64,000 nucleotides of DNA from Pilaira anomala (lineage: Eukaryota > Mucoromycota > Mucoromycetes > Mucorales > Mucoraceae), in the NCBI GenBank assembly GCA_025716855.1, contig JAIXMQ010000065.1, positions 91,664 through 155,663 of the forward strand. The letters run 5' to 3'. Positions 10,678 to 22,150 of this stretch are shown here, piece by piece; within the stretch, counting starts at the first letter, position 1, and each line of letters begins with the position of its first letter. Made by a program: the position numbers and the translations under genes. The notes under the pieces were generated by a model that was given only the letters and a program-made list of their open reading frames with translations, was not told the origin of the DNA and ran no database searches.

Positions 10678-13600
10678 TATTCTGATCAAATGAACCTGGG
10701 AAAAAAAAGGGAGAGTAATGAATGGAAAGGGGGTGTGGTTTTTTTTGGTTAAAGAAAAAAAAAAGGATAGAGATATAGAAAAGAAAAAAAAAGTTAATTG
10801 GGGTAAAATAAACCCTTTATATATGTTAATTCTATTTTTTTTTTTTAATCCTATAGCTTCTTTTTAGCGGGATCTTTTTTTTTTTGTCTTTTTTTTTTAT
10901 TCTCCATTTTCGTTACAATTTACTTTGTGCAACTTGAGGTTTTTTTTTACCCATTTTCAGTCTTACCTTATATCGATAATCTATCTATATTAGGTGATAG
11001 AAACGAGGACAATGAAGCAAAGGGTAATTGCACAAAAATTAATTGATATAAATGTACAAATTATCTTGTAGAAAAGAAAAAGACGTGACATATTTATTTA
11101 AAATAGAAAAAAAGGTTGCTATTAGTTTCTGAATGTTATTCAATAGAACTTTAAAGATCCTGTCACTCTTGTATATAATGGCCGCCGCGCGCTTCGGCTG
11201 AAGGTTATTGAAATAGATTTTTTTTTTCGACGCTACTGTAGTTTAATATCAATTGAACATTGCACCATTTAAAAATAATCAGTCAAGGAGCAAAAAAATT
11301 CATTGCTAATAGTAAATTAAATACTCTGATATCGTTAGAAGACATGTGGTGATATTGTATATATCACCCCTATCCATTGTTACTAATTCCTAAATAAAGA
11401 ATCTTTTTTTTTTTTTAAGTTCTTATGATAAATCTTGTTATTTTTTTTTTCTTCTTCTTTTCTATTTACATAATCTTAAAAGATTAACATATTGCTATTT
11501 TTGACATAATCTTAATTATAAAAAGATTTTGGGTTTATTTTAAAAAATAAAGTTCTGTTTTATAAAGCGCTAGAATTTTCATACTCATCAAATATTAAGT
11601 ATATCGCTTCTCCATTAACCAATAATAGACAATATCCGTTACGAATATAGCTTTTGTCGATGACCTCAGGTCTATAAAAAAAAAAAAAAAATGTTGCTGA
11701 CAATCGGATGACTAAATATTTATTTTTATATATGTTGCTCACCGAGATTTAAATATATTGGTAGTAAATATCGAATAATAAACATAATTGTAATGGTTGA
11801 ATATACATAACAATTCCTGATTGCATATATTAATTCTACTTGTGGCAATAATAACAAGATATATATATATATGAGCCATATTATTTAGGTTGACGTGCTC
11901 TTAGACTGTCAAGATCAATCTTTTTTCTCAAATTGACAGACTAGTTAAAAAAAATCCTTTAATTTTATGATCTATCGATATAATATAATTTCTCTTTCAT
12001 ACTACTGAAAAAAAGTTTAATTTACGCGTGGAAGCACATCAAAAATAGTAATGATGATACTGGATATATTGTGTTGTCACGGCCCTGAAAAAGTAATAAT
12101 TAAAAAAAAAGTTGATGAATAGCAGTAAGGAGTGAAAGATATTATTACATAAAAAAAATCAATTCCTTGCTCTTTTGTTTTCCTTCTTTTTACTATCATC
12201 AGATAATTTATAAGATTCTTAGCAGTATAAAAAAAAAGATATCTCGTTTAGGTTTTAATCAATTCTGTGTACAGAGTGTCTTTTTGTCTCCAATATAGCT
12301 TCCAATTACATTGAGAGCCATGTGAAGTTTTACAAAAAAAAAAGTAGTATGATCAAACTAAGCATTTTCAAAATAAAATGCAACATATATTTTCTCAAGT
12401 TCTCATTGATTTCAATTAATAGAATCTAGACACAACAACAAAAAAAACCAATAAGTCCTGTATTATACCTCTATATCAACTATAAAATTAATAATTATTA
12501 TATTATGCTCGATATATTGACAGAGTATTTCATATATCTTTAAAGAATTATGAATCAATAAATTAATGTTTTTTAATTGTTATACAATATATAACGATTG
12601 ATGCTTTTTTAACATTGAGCTAAAACATTTGTTGTTTAAAAAACAACAAATATCATCTCTATAGTTAACTAAAAAAGAGCAAATTTGATCATGATACTGC
12701 TAATGCAAAATCTATATTTTGATGAATTATTTTGCTTAAATTTTTAGGTTATCTATTTACGGATCATTAAGCCTTTGGATCAATTTTACAATGTTCTTCA
12801 TCAATACATATAATATACAGACCGAAAACCTGTTATTTTAAGTTATTCCTAAAAAGGGTGATTAATAACCCTTTTGGGGGAACACAAGATAAATTGTAAC
12901 ACAAACAAGGTTAACTTTTTTGTTGGTGTAATCTAATTTTTCAAATTAAAAACGTTATTGCTTTAGCCGTTAAATATGTATACAATAAGTTATACAGTAA
13001 TTATAATTATTCAATACACAGGGCATTAAAAGCATTTCATATTAATTATGAAAAAAATTCTGTATTATTTTTCTAATTTTATTTAAAAACGAATTGTGCC
13101 CTTTTTTTTTTCTCCTTCCGCTTATAATTGCATGTACATGTAACAGTTTATATTATGAAAGGGTAAAGTTTAATGACTGGGCTAAAAGACTTTTTTTTTT
13201 TTTAATACACGAGTTTTCGGTCTTTACCGCCCGTGGTCCCAGGAAAACTATTTTTATCTTAATTATTATTCAGTAAAGAGTTTTCTGCTGTCTTGGCGTA
13301 CAGCCATGAGAAGATAATTGAAATACACCGCGGCTAGTTCAACGATTCCCCTCTTCTCTTTCGCTTGTATAAATTGCAGCTTAAAATATCAAAATAATCC
13401 ATATATTGCGTTAGAACCCTCTTGTGTTTAGTGTTCCACACCATTGTATGTATGATTTTGCTTACTATATACAGTTATGAACTATAGCGCCATTATCTAA
13501 TTTTAAAGATTTTTCAAAATAACGACTTTGTTAAAAAAAAAAACGAGTTTCTTCGTTGGAAGGATCGGGTTATGATCACTTGTACATTTTCTTTCAAAAC

Positions 13601-15389
13601 TTTACATACGAACTCATTCTTATCAAGTTCAATAGCCCCCCCCCCCTTTTTTTTTCTGGCAAACTTGAATTTTTTTTTTTTTTGATTTCCTCATTACCCT
13701 ATTCTCGGGACAACGATCTTGGCACGTATAAAGAAAACAAATGGTGTCCGAAATTCATATAACAAAAAAGTTGTTTAAAATGAATTTCAGCAATGCTAGA
13801 AATTAGACTTTTTTTTTGTTCTCACTACTTCTTTTGTAGACATTGGTAACACAGTAGTGTTTACCTAAATATAATAAGGCAGAATCCAGAAATTTACATT
13901 TTTTTTGTGTCAAGAATAATTTTTCTGTTATTTTTTCTTGTAATTGAAAGTATTCACGGATACATTTTGTTTATAACCAATAGACTATATTATTACTACT
14001 ATAAAAGGATTTACTCTTTCGATTTGTCTCGATCTTTTCAAGAAAGATTTTTACGTCACGGTGTGCTTTTTGTTTCCGTCTGCTGAATCTTAAAAAAATA
14101 TATATATTCGTAGCCAGATTAGATTGTGGGTTGAAACATTTACTTCATCACTGGTTGATATTTAACTTGGACTTTTGAGTCAGTTTTACTTTTTTTTTTC
14201 AATATTGAGACCGAGGAGTACTGATAAGAACAGAAAGCTAAAATCAATTAAGATTAAGAGAGAGAGAGAGGGGAGGGGGGAAGATCTTGATTACGAAAAA
14301 AAAAAACGATATCTTTAATATATCAGTCAGGTCATAATAGGCATTTGTTATGTGAATAGAATTCTATCATGTATTGACAGCTGTTTCTTTTTCATTATAC
14401 GAACCCAGCAATTTTTTTTTTGTTTTTTTTTGTTTACATGTTTACTTTGTTAAAAAAAAAAGAAAGTATTTTGACAATAGAGAGTAATGATGATTATGGT
14501 TGTGTATTTACGTACAAGTGATGATGACTGAATTATTCTAGATTGTTCTGGGAGATTTTAAATTCTATTCTATTATCTGAATCCGATTTTACAGAAAATT
14601 TTAAATGAAATAGTCTCCAATGGTTCTTTTTTTCCATTGGTTTTAATAGATGACAAAATGATATTCGTATTTAAATTTTGTTTATTCTATTCAATGCGTA
14701 AATATTATACTTATACAATACATAAAAAAAACTCAAATCCTCGTTTTACAACCCTCTTTTTTTTTTTTTAAGATGCATATGAAACGCATTAAAATGTTTT
14801 AATCAATTACGCATAATTTTTTTTCTCCCTTATCTAACTCACATTCACCTTTTTGTTGATCGCTTCGGGTCGGCTTTAAAAGAATTATAAGAATAAATAT
14901 AGATGCTGTCATAACTGACGAGGGAAAAAAAAAAAAATCGGAGTCGTGGTTTTTCTAGATTATGGAAATTGATAGTATGAAATGGAAAGAAAAAATTGAT
15001 TTTGTTATTTTTCTATTTAATTAATTGAGTAGTGTATACTCTTTTGTGTTAAGTATAGTATGGTTTATAAACTATATCTTATTTTCAAAAAAAAAAGAAA
15101 CCATAATTATGTATTTGTCCAATCAATCAAAAGTAAATTGGTAGCAAAATGTTCTACTTGATTTTTAAATCGCCACTTTGGTTTCAGGCTCATTATCGTC
15201 TCATCATTTTTTTTTTTATCTGTTCATATAAAATAGCAGCCTTTTTTTTTTTTTTTTACATCACTTTTTCTCTTTCACTCTTAAACTTTTCTCTTTCTCT
15301 CTCTTTTTACTTCTTTCCTTTTTTCTTGTCTGTTTTACTTTATTCCCTGCCTTTAGACATAAGACAAATAACATATATATATATAAAAA
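10678..15389. other. 4.7 kb gene-free region
   Basis: It holds the chitin deacetylase promoter at one end and the long upstream region of the DUF8032 gene at the other. Poly-A and poly-T runs of 8-15 are everywhere. A GA-rich tract (AGAGAGAGAGGGGAGGGGGG) lies near 14260, and a perfect 11-bp stem hairpin at 12627-12651. A 36-residue open segment at 11560-11670 (minus, after a TATAG acceptor) may be a gene scrap but has no recognisable homology. Pyrimidine-rich DNA (15240-15350) precedes the next start codon, as is common in fungal promoters. No RNA gene was seen. Confidence 0.45.
12627..12651. repeat. Perfect inverted repeat (11-bp arms, 3-base loop)
   Basis: ATTTGTTGTTT is followed by three A and then the exact reverse complement AAACAACAAAT. 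It lies inside gene-free DNA. It could be a hairpin in RNA or a chance AT-rich palindrome. Confidence 0.6.
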
Positions 15390-16466
15390 ATGAACAATAC
15401 ATATGAAGAACCATTTGGGTTAAAGAATTCAGACTTTGAAATTAAGCAAGAATTTGAAGTTAAGCTTGAAGATAATAATAATGACGGTTTACTTGGCTGG
15501 ACTCAATTTGTCAATGAATCACAGCAGCAACCAACCGATTTAATGAATGTATTGGGTTCTACGGATATGGACATGTCTAATTTAATGAATTGGTCTTCTC
15601 ATGTACCTCCACTCGATACCTCATTTGAAAGTTTATTTGCTCCATGGAATACGATAAAAGACGAATGGTCATTTCATATGCCAGAACAACATCATCATCA
15701 ACAACCATCCTCTTATATGTTACCACCTACTCCACCTGTAAATAATAACAGTAGTAACAATATCTTTTCATCTTTTCAACAACCACAACAATTTTCTCGG
15801 GAAACAACCCCACCTTCTTCTACTTCTGCATCTTCAGGAAGTAATTCACCTAATAGTAATGTATCTACACCACCAGCTACTTATTGCATGCCACAATTCT
15901 ATCATCAATTATCAACCGTCGTACCACAAAAGAAAACACGTGGTCCTGCTCGTCGTAAATCTGCCGAAAGTCAATCCAGTACACCTCGTCGTACGTATCG
16001 TCATCGATCCTCTTCTCATCCTTCTGTTGCCTCGGTTGTTTCGCTTACAGCGCATGAACCGGTTGCACGATTGATTGATGGTATTGAACACATTACATTT
16101 CTTTATTCTCATGATCGTCTTGTGAAGGAATATACAGTACGTACGGATGTAGAGAAAGTGAATTTACTAGAGATTCCAAACGAGTTCCGAGTCCATAACG
16201 CAATTTATCCAAGAGCGAATGTGAGTCGAGAAGAATACGATGGTAACCGTTGGGAGTATGAGACCAGCTGTAATAAATTGGGGTGGAAACTTTGTTGGTT
16301 GAATCAAGAGCAACTTTTGGGAAGACGAGGACTTATTCAACGTGCTGTTGATTCTTATCGTAATCGACATGCTGAAATGAGATCAAGACGTGTCACTCGT
16401 CAAGAGAAAGTGGCGAATGGTACTCTTCGTAAAAGAAGAGTTAAGAAGTCTATTACTTCTCTGTAA
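15390..16466 (+). CDS. DUF8032-type fungal nuclear protein, probable transcription regulator
   Basis: A single-exon gene of 358 residues. The N-terminal half is low-complexity (acidic, then Q-, S-, P- and N-rich; for example PPTPPVNNNSSNN), typical of an activation region. A basic stretch KKTRGPARRKSAES and RRTYRHRSSS at about 185-215 looks like a nuclear localisation signal. The conserved C-terminal block runs from about 235 to 340: HITFLYSHDRLVKEYTVRTD, then NAIYPRANVSREEYDGNRWE, GWKLCWLNQEQLLGRRGL and IQRAVDSYRNRHAEMRSRRV. I associate this block with a conserved fungal domain catalogued as DUF8032, from memory. The biochemical role is not known to me. The start is the first ATG after a pyrimidine-rich leader and TATATATA. 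Confidence 0.8.
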   Translation: MNNTYEEPFGLKNSDFEIKQEFEVKLEDNNNDGLLGWTQFVNESQQQPTDLMNVLGSTDMDMSNLMNWSSHVPPLDTSFESLFAPWNTIKDEWSFHMPEQHHHQQPSSYMLPPTPPVNNNSSNNIFSSFQQPQQFSRETTPPSSTSASSGSNSPNSNVSTPPATYCMPQFYHQLSTVVPQKKTRGPARRKSAESQSSTPRRTYRHRSSSHPSVASVVSLTAHEPVARLIDGIEHITFLYSHDRLVKEYTVRTDVEKVNLLEIPNEFRVHNAIYPRANVSREEYDGNRWEYETSCNKLGWKLCWLNQEQLLGRRGLIQRAVDSYRNRHAEMRSRRVTRQEKVANGTLRKRRVKKSITSL

Positions 16467-16984
16467 GAAAAAAAAAAAAAAACTCTTTCTCTCTTTTGCA
16501 TACATACATATAAAAAACTTTTTGTAAAATAATAATAATAAAAAAAAATCCTTTTTTTTTTTTTTTTTTACATGTTCATTTACATTTTTCGATTGTATAA
16601 GTAATATATTCCTTTTAGTTCTTTTTCTATTGTTCCATGATGATCATATTACATTGAATTTACGTAATGATTCGCCCCATTCTTGACTTTACCGTATTTA
16701 GGTGATTGATTAAAACAGCGATGCTTAAAATCTGCTTTCATTTGAAGTTCATGGATGTTTTGTTGTTTCGCATTAAATGAGGAAAAAGCACAGTTAAAAC
16801 TCGGATTGTCGTACAAAAAATGGCATAATAAAATATGATGACAGTCGTGTTACAAAAAGAAAAAAAAAACAAAAAAAAAAAACCCTCCCCTTTACCTAAA
16901 AAAAACACGTTAATTTCATTCAAATCAAGAGAGTTTTTACCAAAAAGTATTTTTTTTTTATTATAAGGGATATACAAAAATATT
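16467..16984. other. 3' flank between convergent genes
   Basis: This is the region where the DUF8032 gene (+) and the small basic protein gene (-) converge. It contains AATAATAATAAAA, a plausible polyadenylation signal, T and A runs, and no supported gene. The minus ORF at 16738-16977 is low-complexity. Confidence 0.5.
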
Positions 16985-17645
16985 TTATGAAAATCTAACT
17001 TTCTTCTTGGGTGCCTATTTATAAAAAGAATATAAGATTGAAGAATAATAAGGTGTGTGAGTGTAGAACTTACAGCAGGTTGAAGTTTTTCACGAGCAGC
17101 TTCAGCTCTTGCCTTTACTTTTTGTTTTCTAGCTTCTGACTTCTTCTTCTTTTGTGCTTCAAGATAATCTTGCTTTACTTTTTCCTATTTTTAGATTTTT
17201 AGAATTTTTTGACAGATTGGACGAATCGTGAATCTCTTTCAAATTACCAATTTCGCTTTTTTTTCCTCTGCTTTTAAATCTTTCTTTGCATCTTGTTCCT
17301 CAATAATTTTTGCTACATGTGCTTTTCTTGCTAATTTCTTTTCTACTTTGGCATCTTCTTTTGAAGCTGCTGATTCAACTAAATTTAACATAAAGTCCTA
17401 TATGATATAACTTTTAAGTTGAATATGTGGTATTTTGTTTAGAACGGTTGCTATAGTTACCAAGTTGGCATATTTAGGATTATCTACTTCGGAAGTTCCT
17501 TTCACACGTCTTTTGTGAACGGCTTTTTTAGTATAAGTTGATTTTTTAGGGGTTGTTTCTTTCTAGTGTTTAAAAACGTCATCAATATCTCTTTACCGGG
17601 ACATACATTTTGTTTTAATTGAATTACCTTTGTTGATTTGGCCAT
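16985..17645 (-). CDS. Small lysine-rich basic protein, possible ribosome-biogenesis factor
   Basis: Five short exons can be joined in one frame: MAKSTK; KETTPKKSTYTKKAVHKRRV continuing to DNPKYANL; DFMLNLVESAASKEDAKVEK continuing to KAEEKKAKL; EKVKQDYLEAQKKKKSEARK continuing to AREKLQPA; and APKKKVRFS-stop. Each boundary has GT and AG, with TATAG-type or similar acceptors. The product is about 130 residues, highly charged and mostly helical after residue 45. The tail PKKKVRFS resembles a classical nuclear localisation signal. Composition and tail recall small nucleolar assembly proteins such as Loc1, but similarity is too weak for a name. The ATG at 17645 is preceded by a T-rich leader. Confidence 0.6.
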
Positions 17646-17827
17646 GGTAATATAGTTATAAAAGAATAAAGAAGGAAAAAAAAGAAGTAAAATGTGGCTT
17701 TTTTTTTTTTTTTTATTCAATAAAAAAATAAATTTTGATAAACCGCAGGGGAAAATCTTTTTTTTTTTTTTTTTTTTTGAATACGTATAATTTGGTCAAA
17801 AGGTATATTACTAAATAAGAAAGATTT

Positions 17828-19390
17828 TTATGCACAGAATTTCTTTGCTTGTCTTGAAGGTTCATCAAGTACAGTTCGTTTCATGGCGTCACGATGTTTC
17901 CAACAACTTGTGCCATTGACTTTACCTCCATTCTCCATCGGACGCACCGTATTACTAGCCACATGCATTACTTCTTTTAAACTTTTCATATTTGGAGTTT
18001 GTTGTAATGCTTGTGCGACCAAGGATCGATACTTTGGTAATAAAGTTGAAACGTAGCGTCTAAATAAACTTGGATCATTTAAGTTCATACTAGCTGCTTT
18101 TGCATAACGATAGAATTTCGCATTAAAATCTGAAATCGATTCATATTCCTTCATCTCAATCTTTAATAGAAATTCTGCGTATCTTGATTGTCTTTCTCTA
18201 GTATGTGCCATTCTTTCGGCGGATGAAGATTCATAGCCTGGTTGAGGTCGCGTTGTAAATGTATATTCAGATACCTTGCAAGGAGCTGGTACGGATAATT
18301 TTCGGTTGGCTACGACTGGTGCAGATGATGATGATGAGGAGGAGGATGCTACGGGTGGTGGTGTAACAACATCTGGATATCTTTTCAAATAAAGTTGACG
18401 TGCTGTGGTCCAATCCAATTGTTTATCCAGGATGTTATCTTTTGCCCAACCAAGTTTATTTCCGGGTAATGCATAAACGAATAAAGATTCCCATACTTGT
18501 TTCATTTCCATATTATGTTGTGTTGCAAACTCATTCGCTGTCTTTTCGAATTGATCTAAAAATAATGTAGATGCTTTGTTTTTAGCCGCTAACTCTTGTT
18601 CTCTTTGTTGTTTCTTTTGATCTTGTAGTTGTTGCTGCTTTTGCTGTTGTTGCTGCTTTTGCTGTTGCTGTTGCTGCTGTTGTTGCTGTTGCTGCTGTTG
18701 TTGCTGTTGCTGCTGCTTTTGCTGTTGTTGCTGTTGTTGCTGTCGTTGCTGTTGTTGTTGTTGTTGCTGTTGTTGCTGTTGTTGCTGCTTTTGCTGTATT
18801 TTTTGTTGTTCTAAGAGTTTCTGTCGAAGTTGTTCTTGAATCTGACGTTGAATTTCCTTTTGTACTAGTGCTTGATCAATTTGTTGTTGTTGCTGTTGCT
18901 GTTGCTGTTGTTGTTGTTGTTGTTGTTGTTGTTGGATGGGTTGAATAGGTTGAGGAACATGTACTACGGGCGCCTGTGTATTGGATACTTCCGAGCTTTC
19001 CGGTTTAGATACAGGTTGAACAAGTTGTAAATTAGGTCCAACAGTATTTTCTAGCACAGGTTTAGATTGTATTAAGGCAGGAGATCCTTGAGCTACTGAA
19101 GTCCAGTTGTTAGGGACTACCGTTGTCATGATTTGAGCAGCCGTATCAATTGGATTTGTTTGAGTTGTTGGATGTTTGAGTGTAGGATTAGCGATCTTCA
19201 AGACTTTCATCACCATATCCAATCTATCATAATGTTCCATAACTGATACTAATTGTTGTTCATACATTCTTGGATCGTTCATATCTCGTTTTAATTGATT
19301 TAAACTTGATAGAAATTGTTCCGTAACCTTAGTTAATGTTGTTACAAGTAAACATGGACTGTTATCTTTTTCTGTCATTTCGGCCATCAT
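17828..19390 (-). CDS. Poly-glutamine protein with a retroelement Gag-capsid-like region
   Basis: A single exon encodes 520 residues. Residues 1-70 are helical (TKVTEQFLSSLNQLKRDMND and YDRLDMVMKVLKIA), vaguely like a Mediator tail subunit. Residues about 150-270 are almost pure glutamine in three blocks, encoded by mixed CAA and CAG. The C-terminal ~240 residues resemble the capsid part of Ty3/Gypsy Gag: FLDQFEKTANEFATQHNMEM, LDWTTARQLYLKRYP, EFLLKIEMKEYESISDFNAK, FYRYAKAASMNL and LFRRYVSTLLPKYRSLVAQA. There is no CCHC zinc knuckle, protease or reverse transcriptase, and no LTRs were noticed nearby. The frame is fully open, which argues for a retained host gene rather than a dead element. 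Function unknown. A neighbour 180 bases away on the same strand is unrelated. Confidence 0.7.
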   Translation of the reverse strand: MMAEMTEKDNSPCLLVTTLTKVTEQFLSSLNQLKRDMNDPRMYEQQLVSVMEHYDRLDMVMKVLKIANPTLKHPTTQTNPIDTAAQIMTTVVPNNWTSVAQGSPALIQSKPVLENTVGPNLQLVQPVSKPESSEVSNTQAPVVHVPQPIQPIQQQQQQQQQQQQQQQQQQIDQALVQKEIQRQIQEQLRQKLLEQQKIQQKQQQQQQQQQQQQQQRQQQQQQQQKQQQQQQQQQQQQQQQQQQQKQQQQQKQQQLQDQKKQQREQELAAKNKASTLFLDQFEKTANEFATQHNMEMKQVWESLFVYALPGNKLGWAKDNILDKQLDWTTARQLYLKRYPDVVTPPPVASSSSSSSSAPVVANRKLSVPAPCKVSEYTFTTRPQPGYESSSAERMAHTRERQSRYAEFLLKIEMKEYESISDFNAKFYRYAKAASMNLNDPSLFRRYVSTLLPKYRSLVAQALQQTPNMKSLKEVMHVASNTVRPMENGGKVNGTSCWKHRDAMKRTVLDEPSRQAKKFCA

Positions 19391-20224
19391 TTATTGTTTT
19401 ATCACAAAGAAAAAAGGAAAAAGAGAAAAAAAAAAAAGATGACCTGCACAATAAGGGCTTTTTATGAATATGACTTCTTTTTTTTTATGCTAAAATGATT
19501 GGCTGAAATAAAAAGAAAATGTCATTGGAGTATAAATGTGGTCATTTCAAAGGGTGAGAGGATGTGAATGAAAGTAAAAAGAAGTAGAATCGTATTTTAT
19601 ATAGATATTTGATAAAGCAGTTGTTTAATAAATCGTAGGTTATCATCAAAAAGCTCTTTGGGTCTCTTTTTTATGACCTAATCCTTTATAGCACACCACA
19701 TGATACATTACAAACAAATTTATTTAATTTTATCTTTCCCTTTTTTTTTTCTTCTCCAAATAAAAAATAAATATTCTTACAACTTACGCGTTATTATTTT
19801 ATTGGAGTATATACAAGAGATTATATCAAGTAATGGACAACTTTGAAGCGCTTTTAATACAATGTTGTCAATGGTAAGTCATCATATTAACTTTATCACA
19901 AAGAAGCAGTGCATTGTCTAAATAGACTGTGTATACGTGTATTATCATCAAGAATTTGTGTCTGAAATAATATGATCACTATAGTAATCGGCACAAAAAT
20001 GAACGACAAGGATATATGAACTGATGAAATGAGCTTCATAGTTGCATAAAAGTGGAATAAATTAGTAAACAATTTCATTACAAAAAAATCAATATATTAA
20101 CATGTACATACACCTTATGGGAATACTCAATATATGAACATTTGTAAGTAGATTTTTATAGCTAAATGGCGTTTATCCCTCTTTTTTTTTTTTTTTTTTT
20201 TCACCTTTTAACATGAGCAGTAAA

Positions 20225-20545
20225 ACCTAATCTACTTTTTTATAAGCTCCAACGCACGCTTCAAGTTACTACGCTTGGCAGTGTAGCTTTCTTCTTCTTC
20301 TCCTTCTTCTTCTCCTTCCACTCCTTCTTCTACCTCTTCTTCTACTCCTTCTTCTACTCCTTCTTCTACTTTTACTTCTACTTATTTTTCTTCAGCTTCA
20401 AAATTTGTAGCGCCCTAAGGTTCAGTAACTGCCAGATCCGATTTATCTTCTTGCAAGTCCAGTTCATAAGATTTAACTGCTTGACCATCATTTAAAGGTA
20501 GTTAAATCAGGTACAGGTGATCGATTTTGCGGACAACATTGTTGT
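20225..20545 (-). pseudogene. Broken 3' end of an acidic-tail protein gene
   Basis: The minus strand reads CPQNRSPVPDLTTFK. After a frame shift it continues DGQAVKSYELDLQEDKSDLA to VTEP-stop, then GATNFEAEEK-stop, then a long glutamate/valine/glycine run (EEGVEEGVEEEVEEGVEG) ending SYTAKRSNLKRALELIKK-stop. One reading frame with two internal stop codons and an upstream shift is best explained as a decayed gene whose last exon is still recognisable. The glutamate repeat is encoded by GAA/GAG/GTA triplets, seen as CTTCTTCT-type repeats on the plus strand. I do not recognise the family. Confidence 0.4.
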
Positions 20546-21672
20546 ATTTGCGTTATCTCTACTTATAAAACATAAGTAAATCGCGGACTATAAACTGAAC
20601 ATTATAGTAAAAACCTGACATATCTTCATAATAATATACATGTTTAACCTTGTATATTATTATCAATATCTTGAATCAAAGGAAATATTCTATATTCAAA
20701 TGCATATATAAATTGACGTAAATAAGATCAATGGTACAAAACAAGTTCAAATAATAAAATAAGATTGGGAATAAAACAAAACAATATAATATAAATACTC
20801 GATTCATATTAATAGAAAATAAGAAATATTTACTGGTAATAGCCTCGATACAAGCTTATAGCTACCTTGTGTTGGGATAAGAACGGCCATTACCAGCAAA
20901 AATACATTATTAGTCTATTAATACTAAATAATATTATTATATACCTAACTTGTTAAAAAAAGATTAAAGAATAACATTGTTAACTATCCCAACAACTTTT
21001 AATTCAATCCCAAGACTGGGAAAACATAATATCAATCTAAGAATAAGAATGATCAGGTCGTATGATAAAAATAGTTCTTGTCAATTTAAAAGTATGCGCA
21101 TTTACCAATGAAATCTGTATAGTAACGGATTCCAGACTAATAACAACCATGTAAATAGTTACAAGGTGCTCTTTAGTCAGGAACGATACAAGTTGTTATC
21201 CAATCAGATAGATAGGATCCACGATTAATGATGATCAATTCTAAGCAGTAGAACATCTTTATTCAAAAGCAGAAGAGTTAGGTACACAGTGCCTAAAGTA
21301 AAAAAAAAAAAAAAAAAAACGCAAGCAAACGCAATTGCAGAATGTTCAGAGTTTTTTGCGGTTGGCACAATTCCGCAATGATGAAGTTCAACTATTTTTT
21401 ACAATTTTTGTTTTCATGCATGAAGAAAAACATATGCATACATAACTAATATTAGCTTTTTTTCATTGCATCATGTATCATCATGTGCATCTTTTTAACC
21501 CAATAAAAAAAATTATATTCTCTTATTACTGGTTAGATATATCTGCATGCAGCTTAATACGTATACAATCGATGATATCAAATCATAAGAATGTATATGT
21601 AGAACTGTTATCCCAATTGTCAATGTGGTTATCAATATTCGAAGAATAGAGCTATGTCATCAAACTTTGCTA

Positions 21673-21673
21673 T

Positions 21674-21712
<39 letters not shown>
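21673..21712. repeat. (TA)n dinucleotide repeat
   Basis: About 19 uninterrupted TA units lie in gene-free DNA, a simple microsatellite. Confidence 0.9.
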
Positions 21713-21713
<1 letters not shown>

Positions 21714-21819
21714 GTCATCAGAAAAGCAAATTTTTTGTTGAGCTATTTAAAGGGCCATAAAAATGTGAAGTTTGCCTTTGTTCAACAGATTATCTGACAT
21801 CAACAAGAACATAGGTAGT

Positions 21820-22150
21820 TCGAATCAAATCAGGTGAAACCGTACCTGAAAACGCAACTGAATCAAAAACAGTTAGTATTCTCATGGTAGTACCCCAAAC
21901 CATCATACCATTTAGTCTAGATATTTGTTTAACTGCAGCAGATTTGTATCAAAATCATACAAACGTTATTGGTTTCAAAACTGATTCACGAATTTTGGTT
22001 GATTTTGAAGAAGAAGAAGTTTGATGTAGTTTCTGGTGAAGACTGTTTACCAGATGCAAACAATGGAAAAATAGAAAGTAGCACAAGTAAACTAGCAAGA
22101 GAAGGGAAAAAGGAGACACAAGAGTTCTTCCATAGAATACTTCATAAATA
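21820..22150 (+). pseudogene. Possible gene remnant, unassigned
   Basis: The plus strand shows GETVPENATESKTVSILMVV continuing to ADLYQNHTNVIGFKTDSRIL and VDFEEEE in one frame. After a shift it becomes FDVVSGEDCLPDANNGKIES continuing to KKETQEFFHRILHK-stop. The compositional continuity suggests a frame-shifted relic, but neither part has a recognised domain. It could also be chance. Confidence 0.25.

Noticed and set aside
15149..15406. Phenylalanine-rich 85-residue ORF before the DUF8032 gene
   Set aside because: It is the translation of the pyrimidine-rich leader and overlaps the real start in another frame.
18629..18814. Plus-strand ORF of almost pure leucine
   Set aside because: It is the antisense shadow of the polyglutamine codons of the minus-strand gene at 17828-19390.
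21815..21840. AGTTCGAATC resembling a tRNA T-loop
   Set aside because: No acceptor stem or anticodon arm can be paired around it.
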